Below, piece by piece: positions 17,541-24,800 of a DNA stretch of 62,354 bases. The first letter of the stretch is position 1, and the number at the start of each line of letters is the position of its first letter. The DNA lies in the NCBI GenBank assembly GCA_947001705.1, contig CAMQHT010000009.1:1-62354 (forward strand). The letters are read 5' to 3'. The notes under the pieces are model-generated. The model was not told where the DNA came from, did not search any database, and saw nothing but the letters and a program-made list of their open reading frames with translations. Source of the DNA: an uncultured Collinsella sp. (GTDB lineage: Bacteria; Actinomycetota; Coriobacteriia; Coriobacteriales; Coriobacteriaceae). A program made the position numbers and the translations under genes.

Positions 17541-17649
17541 ATCTCCTATTTGCCCACGGTATTATCGGGTTGGAATGATTGAGGGGCGGCGCTTGGCGTC
17601 GCCTCGTTTGATATAGATGCTGCTGTAAGAAGGGTGCGGGCTGGCTACT

Positions 17650-18564
17650 ATGACTGATGCCGTTGAGGTGCTGCGAATCGATTCTCTCGAGGACGAGCGG
17701 CTCGATGCCTACGTGCGACTGACCGAGCGTGAGCTTCGCTGCGTGCTGGAGCCGCAGAAGGGCATTTTTATCGCCGAGAGTGCCAAGGTCATCGAGCGTG
17801 CGGTTCGCGCCGGATACGAGCCGGTGAGCTTTCTTTTGGGCGAGCGCTGGCTCGACCAGATGATGCCGCTGTTTGAGCGCCTGATTGTGCGCGAGGGCGC
17901 GGGTCCGGTTCCTGTGTTCGTTGCCTCCATGGAGCTTATGGAGCAGCTGACGGGCTTCAATGTGACGCGCGGTGCGCTCGCGGCATTCCGTCGTCCACGT
18001 CAGATTCCGGTAGCCGAGTTCTTGGGTGGCGTCGTCGATGCGGCGGGGGAGCGCCCGGTGCGCGTGTGCGTGCTCGAGGGCATTGTCGACCACACCAACG
18101 TCGGCGCGATTTTCCGCTCGGCGGCTGCGCTGAACGTCGATGGCATTTTGGTGAGCCCTACGTGCTGCGATCCGCTGTACCGTCGCTCGGCCCGCGTGAG
18201 CATGGGCACGGTGTTTCAGGTGCCCTGGACGCGCATTGGCAGCGAGGCGCGCGTATGGCCGCATGATGGGCTGGCGGCGCTACACGATGCCGGCTTTTCG
18301 TGTGTCGCCATGGCGCTGACGGATGATTCGGCGTCGCTGGACGATCCCGCGCTCCAGGAGATTGACCGCCTGGCAATCTTTATGGGCACCGAGGGTGCTG
18401 GCTTGGGCGCCAAGACCATTGCAGGCTGCGACCGCGCCGTGCGTATTCCGATGGCGCATGGGGTCGATTCGCTCAACGTGGCCGCTGCGAGTGCTGTTGC
18501 CTTTTGGCAGCTGTGCCCGCATGTGAGCAACGAGTACCACTACCAGCCGGGGCTGTATCACTAG
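17650..18564 (+). CDS. SpoU/TrmH family RNA 2'-O-methyltransferase
   Basis: A 304-residue protein with an N-terminal substrate-binding region (about 1-120, L30e-like) and a C-terminal SPOUT domain. The three SpoU motifs are clear: motif 1 VDHTNVGAIFRSAAAL near residue 148, motif 2 IFMGTEGAGL near 245, and motif 3 MAHGVDSLNVAAASAVAFW near 270-290. Proteins of this class methylate ribose 2'-OH groups in rRNA or tRNA; the exact nucleotide cannot be told from sequence alone. It stands alone between folA and the MATE gene. The ATG at 17650 was kept although its Shine-Dalgarno is weak. Confidence 0.88.
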   Translation: MTDAVEVLRIDSLEDERLDAYVRLTERELRCVLEPQKGIFIAESAKVIERAVRAGYEPVSFLLGERWLDQMMPLFERLIVREGAGPVPVFVASMELMEQLTGFNVTRGALAAFRRPRQIPVAEFLGGVVDAAGERPVRVCVLEGIVDHTNVGAIFRSAAALNVDGILVSPTCCDPLYRRSARVSMGTVFQVPWTRIGSEARVWPHDGLAALHDAGFSCVAMALTDDSASLDDPALQEIDRLAIFMGTEGAGLGAKTIAGCDRAVRIPMAHGVDSLNVAAASAVAFWQLCPHVSNEYHYQPGLYH

Positions 18565-18689
18565 GCAGATAGTTAGTACCGGGCTCTGGTTCGGGGCGTT
18601 TCGGCCGATTCCGGTCGGTGCTAAGCTGGTATTGGCTTTGGTCTTAAATTGCCGTTTTGTTGTTTGACGTACGCTGGTGGGGAGGGCGT

Positions 18690-20042
18690 GTGGCTAAGAA
18701 ATCTACGGCTATCGATGTAACGCAGGGCGTTATTTGGCAGCAGCTACTGTCGCTGTGCGTCCCTATCTTCTTTAGTTCGTTCTTTCAGCAGGCATACACG
18801 CTTATCGGTACCTATATCGTCGGTCAGTTTGGCGGCAAGCTCGCGCTGGGTGGCATTCAGGCCACGATGGTGCTCACGGAGCTCTGCATTGGTTTTTGCG
18901 TCGGTGTGGGTGCTGGCTGTGCCGTTATTACCGGTCAGTTTTTTGGTCAGCACGACGACGAGCGCTTGAGTCGATCGGTCCATACGGCCATGACGCTCGC
19001 GCTGGTGGGCGGCATTTTCATTTCCATTCTGGGCATGGTGTTTGTCGAGCCGATGCTTTTGTTGATGAATACACCGCATGAGCTGCTGGCCGAGGGTGTG
19101 GCGTATGCCCGTTGCTACTTTGCCGCCATGTTTGCAGCGCTGCTGCTCAATATGGGGACTGCGCTGTTGCGCGCCGTGGGCGACACGCGTGGTCCGGCGG
19201 TCATTATTGCCTCAGGCTGCTTCGTCAATGTGGCATTCGACATTCTTTTTGTCGCCGTGCTGCACATGGAAGCACTGGGCTGCGGCATCGCGGTGGCGCT
19301 GACTATCTGCACCAATGCCACGATGATTTTGATTCGCATGATGCGCGCTCCGGGGGCGTGGCGTCTTTCGCTCTCCAAGCTCGGTATTGACCCCGGTATC
19401 TGCAAGAGCATGCTTTCGTGCGGTTTGCCGTTGGGCGTTCAGTCTGCGGCGTATTCGATCTCCAACGTTTTGATTCAAGTGTCGGTCAACTCGTTTGGAG
19501 CCGATGTCACGACCGCTTGGGGCCTTTCCGGTCGCCTGGACGGCATTATCTGGATGGTGACCGAGGCGCTTGGCGTGTCGATCACCACGTTCTCGGCGCA
19601 GAACTTCGGTGCGCGCAATTACGATCGCATGCGAAAGGGATATCACACGTCGCTCGTGCTTTCATTTGTGCTTATCGGTGGCCTGTCTGCCGTGCTGCTG
19701 GTGTTTTCGGGCCCGCTTTCGCGTCTGTTTATCGACGATGCCGCAATTTCGGCCTACACCACGACGATTCTTCATTTCATCGCGCCGTTCTACGCGATCT
19801 TCTCGATTATCGAAAACGCGTCTGGTTCCATCCGCGGTGCCGGCGTGAGCTTGCAGCCTATGATGCTAACGATATTCGGCACGGTCGTGCTCCGCGTGGC
19901 GTGGGTGTTCGCGATTATGCCGCTCGACCCCTCGCTCGAGCATTTGCTGCTGGTCTACCCCGCAACCTGGCTCATTACGGCCACGATGTTCACCATCTAC
20001 CACCACAGCGGCAACTGGCTAGGCCGCGCCACTGCCAAATGA
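18690..20042 (+). CDS. MATE family efflux transporter
   Basis: A 450-residue integral membrane protein with about 12 predicted hydrophobic segments in two homologous halves, characteristic of MATE (NorM/DinF-like) cation-coupled multidrug exporters. The N half contains GQFGGKLALGG and later VGAGCAVITGQFFGQ, and a repeat-like FSAQNFGARNYDRM occurs at the start of the second half, as expected. GTG 18690 is preferred as start because a GGGGAGG site (18679-18685) lies just upstream, although the frame is open from a TTG at 18657. The substrate is unknown. No adjacent regulator gene is present. Confidence 0.88.
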   Translation: MAKKSTAIDVTQGVIWQQLLSLCVPIFFSSFFQQAYTLIGTYIVGQFGGKLALGGIQATMVLTELCIGFCVGVGAGCAVITGQFFGQHDDERLSRSVHTAMTLALVGGIFISILGMVFVEPMLLLMNTPHELLAEGVAYARCYFAAMFAALLLNMGTALLRAVGDTRGPAVIIASGCFVNVAFDILFVAVLHMEALGCGIAVALTICTNATMILIRMMRAPGAWRLSLSKLGIDPGICKSMLSCGLPLGVQSAAYSISNVLIQVSVNSFGADVTTAWGLSGRLDGIIWMVTEALGVSITTFSAQNFGARNYDRMRKGYHTSLVLSFVLIGGLSAVLLVFSGPLSRLFIDDAAISAYTTTILHFIAPFYAIFSIIENASGSIRGAGVSLQPMMLTIFGTVVLRVAWVFAIMPLDPSLEHLLLVYPATWLITATMFTIYHHSGNWLGRATAK

Positions 20043-20050
20043 TCCCTGGG

Positions 20051-20112
20051 GGACGGAGGATAACGGATCATTGCTCTCCGTTGTGATATCAATGATCCGT
20101 TTTCCTCCGTCC
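20051..20112. repeat. Large intergenic hairpin with GGGAC-type core
   Basis: Inverted repeat: 20051-20060 pairs with 20103-20112 (10 bp) and 20062-20073 pairs with 20090-20101 (12 bp), with one interior mismatch and a 16-base loop. It lies between the convergent MATE and cobO genes, where it may act as a bidirectional terminator. The sequence around its base (GGGGGACGG and CCGTCCC) resembles the core seen in other intergenic hairpins of this window. Confidence 0.75.
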
Positions 20113-20124
20113 CTTTCGGATCAA

Positions 20125-20610
20125 TTAGTATTCGATGCCTTGGCGGGCTAGGAGGCCTTCGTCGAAGTAGTGTTTGACGGGGCGCATTTCGGTAACTAGG
20201 TCGGCAAGGTCGGCGAGGGGCAGCAGGCCGCGGCCGGTGAGCACGAGCTCCGTGGTGGTTGGTTTCATCGCGATCAACGCTTCGACATCTTCGCGCGTCA
20301 CAAAGCCCCGTCGCATGGCCTCGCCGAGTTCATCCAAAATCAGAACGTCGACCTGTGATATCTGCTCGCGCGCCAGCTCCATGATCTGTGCAGCGCAGGC
20401 TTCGGGTGTGTCGCGGTCGGCTTGTACGATGCGTAGCCCCAATCGAGGAGCTGCGTCATGTTCGGCGCAGTGCAGCTTCTTGGCAAACTGAAGCATGAGT
20501 ACGTTAAGTCCATAGCCCGTGGCGCGCAGCGCGAGCCCCAGCGCAGCCGTCGTCTTGCCCTTGCCGTCGCCCGTATAGATTTGAACCTTGCCGACTTCCA
20601 GTGATGCCAT
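20125..20610 (-). CDS. cobO: Corrinoid adenosyltransferase (CobO/BtuR type)
   Basis: A 161-residue ATP:co(I)rrinoid adenosyltransferase that makes adenosylcobalamin from reduced corrinoids. The P-loop GDGKGKTTAALG is near residues 14-25, LILDELGEA is near 90, and the family-typical ending VTEMRPVKHYFDEGLLARQGIEY spans about residues 139-161. It is slightly short relative to E. coli BtuR (196) but matches Gram-positive CobO. No other cobalamin genes or cobalamin riboswitch are near, so it probably serves salvage rather than de novo synthesis. It is convergent with the MATE gene and divergent from ftsH. Confidence 0.92.
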   Translation of the reverse strand: MASLEVGKVQIYTGDGKGKTTAALGLALRATGYGLNVLMLQFAKKLHCAEHDAAPRLGLRIVQADRDTPEACAAQIMELAREQISQVDVLILDELGEAMRRGFVTREDVEALIAMKPTTTELVLTGRGLLPLADLADLVTEMRPVKHYFDEGLLARQGIEY

Positions 20611-20687
20611 CTCTGTCCTTTCGTGCTCGGCGTCGGTTTATCGCCGTCCGGGTTGGGTATTCTAGAAAACATTATCAACCCCAGTAG

Positions 20688-22595
20688 ATGGAGTTCAAGC
20701 AGATGGAGATGGATGACAATAAACGTAGACGGAATATGATCCTCTACGTGCTCATCGCCTTCGTCGTCTACCTCGTGCTCTCGACCGTTCTGTTCCCCAA
20801 CATCGGTCACACGCAGCAGATTACGAAGACCGATTACTCGACGTTTGTCAAAGCACTCGATAAGAAGAGTGTCGACAAGGTCGAGTACAACACGGACGAT
20901 TACACGATTTATTACACCAAGAAGGGCGAGGACGAGAACATCGCCTACAAGACGACCGGTGTGCCGAATGACGCGGGCTTTACTGATCGCGTGCTTGAAT
21001 CTGGTGCCTCGCTTGAGTCGGTCGTTCCCGATAAAAACTCGGGTCTGATGACCTACTACCTGCTCACGCTCATCCTTCCCATGGCCATCTTCTTCCTCAT
21101 CGGCTGGTGGCTCAACCGCCGCATGAAGAAGGCCATGGGTGATGACGGTCCGTCGATGAACTTTGGCGGCGGTGGTTTTGGCGGCGGCGGACTGGGCAAG
21201 TCCGGTGCTCGCGTTATCGCTTCCAAGGATGTGGGCGTGACCTTTAAGGACGTTGCTGGCCAGGAAGAGGCCAAGGAATCCCTTAAGGAGGTCGTCGACT
21301 TTCTGGAGAAGCCGCAGCGCTACGAGGAGATCGGCGCCAAGCTGCCGCGCGGTGCTCTTCTTGTCGGCCCTCCGGGTACCGGTAAGACCCTGCTTGCCAA
21401 GGCTGTGGCCGGCGAGGCGGGCGTGCCGTTCTTTAGCATTTCGGGCTCTGAGTTCGTCGAGATGTTTGTTGGCCGCGGCGCTGCTAAGGTGCGTGACCTG
21501 TTTAAGCAGGCCAAGGAAAAGGCCCCGTGTATCGTCTTTATCGATGAGATCGATACCATCGGTAAGAAGCGCGACGGCGGCGGCTTTAGCGGCAACGACG
21601 AGCGCGAGCAGACGCTCAACCAGCTGCTGACCGAGATGGACGGCTTCGATAACCACAAGGGCATCGTCGTTCTCGCTGCGACCAACCGTCCCGACAGTCT
21701 TGATCCGGCCCTGCTGCGCCCTGGCCGCTTCGACCGCCGCATCCCCGTTGAGCTGCCCGATCTGACCGGCCGTAAGAACATCCTCGAGCTCCACGCCAAG
21801 AGCGTGAAGACCCAGCCGCCGATCGATCTGACCGCGATTGCCCGCGCCACGCCCGGTGCCTCGGGCGCCGACCTGGCCAATATCATCAACGAGGGCGCCC
21901 TGCGTGCCGTTCGCGAGGGTCGCAAGCGTGCAACCCAGGACGACTTCGAGGAGTCGGTGGAGGTCGTCATCGCCGGCCAGCAGCGCAAGTCAACGGTGCT
22001 GTCCGACCACGAGAAGCAGGTCGTTTCTTACCACGAGATCGGCCATGCCATCGTTGCCGCCCGCCAGAAGGGTTCTGCGCCGGTTACGAAGATCACCATC
22101 GTGCCGCGTACGAGTGGTGCTCTGGGCTACACCATGCAGGTCGAGGAGGACGAGCGCTTCTTGACCACGCGCCAGGAGGTGCTCGACAAGCTCGCCGTCT
22201 ACTGCGGCGGACGTGCTGCCGAGGAGCTCATCTTTGGTGAGATGACGACTGGCGCGGCCAACGATATCGAGCAGGCCACCAAGCTCGCCCGCAACATGGT
22301 GACGCGCTTTGGTATGTCGGAAGAGTTTGGCATGATGGCGCTCGGTACCGTTCAGAATGCCTACCTCAACCAGGACACGTCGCTCACCTGCGCCCCCGGT
22401 ACGGCCGAGCGCGTGGACGCGATTGTTGCCAAGCTGATCGAGGATGCGCACGACCGCGCCCTGCAGATCCTTAAGGAGAACAAGTTCAAGCTCCATGAGC
22501 TGGCTCGTTATCTGTACAAGAAGGAGACGATCACGGGCGAGGAGTTCATGAACCTCCTCACGCGTGAAAATCCGCTGATGCCAAAGCAGCAGTAA
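20688..22595 (+). CDS. ftsH: ATP-dependent zinc metalloprotease FtsH
   Basis: A 635-residue membrane AAA protease that degrades misfolded and regulatory membrane proteins. TM1 is about residues 15-35, followed by an external domain, TM2 at about 123-142, a Gly-rich linker, Walker A GPPGTGKT at 227-234, Walker B CIVFIDEID, the second region of homology (ATNRPDSLDPALLRPGR), and the zinc site HEIGH at 449-453 (HEAGH in most homologues, same ligands). Three in-frame ATGs (20688, 20703, 20709) could serve; GGAG at 20691 would favour 20703. The 20688 start is retained as the longest. Confidence 0.96.
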   Translation: MEFKQMEMDDNKRRRNMILYVLIAFVVYLVLSTVLFPNIGHTQQITKTDYSTFVKALDKKSVDKVEYNTDDYTIYYTKKGEDENIAYKTTGVPNDAGFTDRVLESGASLESVVPDKNSGLMTYYLLTLILPMAIFFLIGWWLNRRMKKAMGDDGPSMNFGGGGFGGGGLGKSGARVIASKDVGVTFKDVAGQEEAKESLKEVVDFLEKPQRYEEIGAKLPRGALLVGPPGTGKTLLAKAVAGEAGVPFFSISGSEFVEMFVGRGAAKVRDLFKQAKEKAPCIVFIDEIDTIGKKRDGGGFSGNDEREQTLNQLLTEMDGFDNHKGIVVLAATNRPDSLDPALLRPGRFDRRIPVELPDLTGRKNILELHAKSVKTQPPIDLTAIARATPGASGADLANIINEGALRAVREGRKRATQDDFEESVEVVIAGQQRKSTVLSDHEKQVVSYHEIGHAIVAARQKGSAPVTKITIVPRTSGALGYTMQVEEDERFLTTRQEVLDKLAVYCGGRAAEELIFGEMTTGAANDIEQATKLARNMVTRFGMSEEFGMMALGTVQNAYLNQDTSLTCAPGTAERVDAIVAKLIEDAHDRALQILKENKFKLHELARYLYKKETITGEEFMNLLTRENPLMPKQQ

Positions 22596-22616
22596 TACTG
22601 GTTGCGCAGTGTCTAT

Positions 22617-22653
22617 CGCCCCATTTGAGTGTCCATCTCAAATGGGGCGTTTT
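22617..22653 (+). terminator. Terminator after ftsH
   Basis: A perfect 13-bp stem (22617-22629 with 22637-22649), a 7-base loop and TTTT lie 21 bases past the ftsH stop. This is one of the strongest terminators in the window. Confidence 0.9.
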
Positions 22654-22671
22654 GCGTGGGGAGAGTTGAAT

Positions 22672-23163
22672 ATGAAGATCGTGGTAAGTGCCTGCTTGAT
22701 GGGCGAGAGCTGCAAGTATAACGGGCTCGACAATTACCATCGCGCGTTGGTCGAGGCCTGCGAGCGAACGGGGACCGAGGTTCTCTTGGTGTGCCCCGAG
22801 GTTTTTGGTGGCTTGCCCACACCGCGCAAGCCGTCCGAGATTGTGAACGGCGAAGTCCGTACCTGCGAGGGCACCTCAGTCGATCGCGAGTTTCGCCAGG
22901 GTGCTCAGCGCGCGCTCGATATGTGCGAGCAGGCGGGCGGGCCGTCCCAGATCGCTGCGTGTGTCTTGCAGGACCGCAGCCCTTCGTGTGGTGTAGGCCG
23001 TATCTACGACGGAACCTTCAGCGGTACGCTCACCGCGGGCAACGGCGTTTTTGTCGATCTGCTGCTGCGTCACGGGTACCGTGTGATTCCGGCTAGCGAG
23101 TTTGATCCCAGCATGCTGGAACATTGTCCACAGCACTCGAACCCAACACTTCCTCACGGGTGA
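22672..23163 (+). CDS. DUF523 (YbbK-like) protein with aberrant C terminus
   Basis: A 163-residue DUF523 protein of unknown function. Conserved features are the N-terminal VVSACLMGESCKYNG, CPEVFGGLPTPRKP near residue 40-53, and the Cys motif QDRSPSCGVGRIYDGTFSGTL near 100-120. The family normally ends shortly after a short strand equivalent to GYRVIPASEF. Here the frame continues about 20 residues through sequence that is antisense to a recombinase remnant (23093-23240), so the natural stop was probably lost when the mobile fragment joined. The catalytic-looking cysteines remain, so activity may survive. Confidence 0.83.
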   Translation: MKIVVSACLMGESCKYNGLDNYHRALVEACERTGTEVLLVCPEVFGGLPTPRKPSEIVNGEVRTCEGTSVDREFRQGAQRALDMCEQAGGPSQIAACVLQDRSPSCGVGRIYDGTFSGTLTAGNGVFVDLLLRHGYRVIPASEFDPSMLEHCPQHSNPTLPHG

Positions 23164-23240
23164 CCGTTTTGGCATCATTCGTGAAGTTGATATTGAGTAC
23201 GACCCGGTCATCAAAGACGTAGACCGAGTTGACAGGCGCC
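23093..23240 (-). pseudogene. C-terminal remnant of a site-specific recombinase
   Basis: The - strand reads through about 50 residues, beginning near PVNSVYVFDDRVVLNINF and ending in CWDQTR before a TAG at 23093-23095. The pattern 'VYVFDD+V...NFT' followed by a Thr/Glu-rich segment resembles the beta-rich C-terminal tail of large serine recombinases of Gram-positive mobile elements. No start codon or catalytic domain is present. Its 3' end overlaps, on the opposite strand, the last 20 codons of the DUF523 gene. The family assignment rests on pattern recognition only. Confidence 0.45.
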
Positions 23241-23335
23241 GTACCCAGGCAGCCCCTTCCCGCGGCCCTCGCGCAGGAACGCGCACACGGCCTTCCCGTC
23301 TCTTGCGCCCCTCCCGGAGCTGTTCACATCAGTGT

Positions 23336-23568
23336 AGCCAATCCAGTCCGCCAAGGGCTGCAGCCCGGACAACGCGGCGATGGAGGGCTTCTTCGGCCTG
23401 CTCAAGAAGGAGTTCTGGCATGGCAGGGACTGGTCGGACTGGATCCCCGCCCGCTTCATCGAGGAGCTCGGGGGCTGGATCGGTCGATACAATACGGAGA
23501 GGCGCAGCGATGCGCTCGGTGTGCGCACGCCGGCCGAGTTCCGCTCCGCGCTGGGAAGGGCCGCGTAA
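23336..23568 (+). pseudogene. IS3-family transposase OrfB remnant (C-terminal end)
   Basis: About 76 codons survive, from AKGCSPDNAAMEGFFG to the stop TAA at 23566-23568. This is the end of a DDE (rve) integrase core: the glutamate in MEGFFGLLKKEFW is the third acidic catalytic residue, followed by the family ending IGRYNTERRSDALG and RTPAEFR. The frame is closed by a TAG at about 23333, and the rest of OrfB and all of OrfA are missing. It is a degraded insertion sequence copy next to the recombinase fragment and cannot transpose. Confidence 0.8.
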
Positions 23569-23623
23569 CGGTCCAAGAAATCGTGCGCAGTCCCCATTCT
23601 TGCCCCTTTGGGACAGCTTTTTG

Positions 23624-23643
23624 TTGGGGCGTGCCTGCCCCAA
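23624..23643 (+). terminator. Hairpin after the IS3 remnant
   Basis: A 7-bp G/C-rich stem (23624-23630 with 23637-23643) encloses a GTGCCT loop. A T run precedes rather than follows it, so on the - strand it could end transcripts arriving from pepE (which reads leftward). Confidence 0.4.
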
Positions 23644-23683
23644 ACCCTGCTAGGAACGAGTGCAGCAAACTGGTATTTTCAAA

Positions 23684-24286
23684 TTAGTCTTTGCAAATTA
23701 CCTTTGAACCTTCACCATCAATTACAATTCCCTGACGGTTGTTAATTGGGCATAGATTCAAATCCGAAAACTCAGTCATTATTTTCTCGGTAACTTTCTT
23801 AAATGGTGCTGTAAGATAATGCGGAAGAACATAGAAATCAATCAAATCAAGCCCTGCATCATCTTCTTGTGAGTAGTCCTCCGGCTTTTCATCCATTTGC
23901 TCGATATATTGGATGCTTGGAGCGCATATAATTGCGCCTGCCGACTCGCCGATCATCAATTTTCCATTTGCCAATTCCTTTTTCAGCAACCCATCAGTTC
24001 TTGTTTTACGGAGTTGGTCCATAAGAAAGAAAGAATTTCCGCCGGTAAAATATATCACATCTGCATCTTCAAAAACAGACTGTATCGTTGAATAAGCCTC
24101 CGTTGAAATATCAATTTCAGTTACGATTGCTCCCAACTTTTTGAATAATTTTCGAGCCGAGCCGACATAACCGGTGTAGCCTTCACGCAGCGAAGCTGTT
24201 GGAATAAATGCTACTTTTTTATTTTCAATTTCTTCCTTTATCAGACTTCCTACACTTGAAAAGTGAGAACATAAAAACAGTTTCAT
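23684..24286 (-). CDS. Peptidase E-like S51 family peptidase
   Basis: A 200-residue protein of the peptidase S51 family (dipeptidase E / cyanophycinase fold). The nucleophile serine is in GESAGAI near residue 113, preceded by the FTGGNSFFL loop near 80. S51 enzymes of this type cleave Asp-X dipeptides. The ATG at 24286 has an AAGGAG site 8 bases upstream; a TTG at 24289 is less likely. The gene is much richer in A/T than everything around it and uses A/T-ending codons freely, a strong sign of recent horizontal transfer, probably from a low-GC Firmicute. It lies beside transposase and recombinase debris. Confidence 0.83.
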   Translation of the reverse strand: MKLFLCSHFSSVGSLIKEEIENKKVAFIPTASLREGYTGYVGSARKLFKKLGAIVTEIDISTEAYSTIQSVFEDADVIYFTGGNSFFLMDQLRKTRTDGLLKKELANGKLMIGESAGAIICAPSIQYIEQMDEKPEDYSQEDDAGLDLIDFYVLPHYLTAPFKKVTEKIMTEFSDLNLCPINNRQGIVIDGEGSKVICKD

Positions 24287-24289
24287 CAA

Positions 24290-24744
24290 TATTCTCCTTT
24301 ATATATAAATTCTAATTTGTTGAACTAAGCCGTTTATACCATACTCTCCAATGAAAGAACGCCCTGATAGAGCGAAATTTTGCCGTTTTCCTGCGTGCGT
24401 GCGTACACACTCCACAGGAATTCTAAGGGGCCTGCCCCGTTAGCACACGGACTTTGGAACAAAGGCTAGTGTGTTACGCCTTGCCAGAGGTGTACAGGCT
24501 CCCGGTATGCACGTACGAAGCAATTGCCATCAATGCGCCATATAAGTGGCGATCAAGTTCGCATAAAGCGACCTTGATCCCGTAAAACTAAAGGCAGGAT
24601 ACCATCACCACGATGATGCCCTACCTCTGTTCGTTCCTGTTTACCGTTCCGAGTATTCCTTCCGCAGAATTTCCGATAAACAAAAAACGCACCCGAACCC
24701 TTTCTCGTAAAGAATCGGGTTCGAGTACGAACTGAATGCTGGAG
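24290..24744. other. Gene-free stretch right of the transferred peptidase gene
   Basis: About 450 bases with no credible coding frame. The first 60 bases are AT-rich and hold the pepE ribosome site. The middle is of mixed composition with short degenerate repeats such as GTGCGTGCGT. A hairpin with arms CGAACC/GGTTCG at roughly 24695-24725 may be a terminator relic. It looks like the worn edge of an inserted segment. Confidence 0.5.
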
Positions 24745-24791
24745 CAATAAAAAACCACCACAAAGGTGCCTGTCCCCTTTGTGGTGGTTTT
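24745..24791 (-). terminator. Terminator of the GldA-like gene (repeated hairpin copy 1)
   Basis: A perfect 16-bp stem (24751-24766 with 24776-24791) encloses a 9-base loop. On the - strand a run of six Ts follows, so it ends transcripts of the dehydrogenase, whose stop is 10 bases away. Its 16-base arms are identical to those at 32392-32431, and read in gene direction the loops are closely related (GGACAGGCA here, GACAGCA there). Confidence 0.88.
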
Positions 24792-24800
24792 GGCCTAGAA

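Noticed and set aside
20611..20687. Cobalamin riboswitch for the corrinoid adenosyltransferase
   Set aside because: Only 77 bases separate it from ftsH and no B12-box-like sequence is visible; the gene has a plain ribosome site.
20703..22595. HEIGH in place of HEAGH in FtsH as a lost zinc site
   Set aside because: The HExxH ligands and Glu are intact; the Ile-for-Ala change is neutral for metal binding.
23164..23335. Possible intact transposase upstream part in the IS3 remnant
   Set aside because: The frame is stopped by TAG near 23333, and the upstream bases give no integrase core motifs in any frame.
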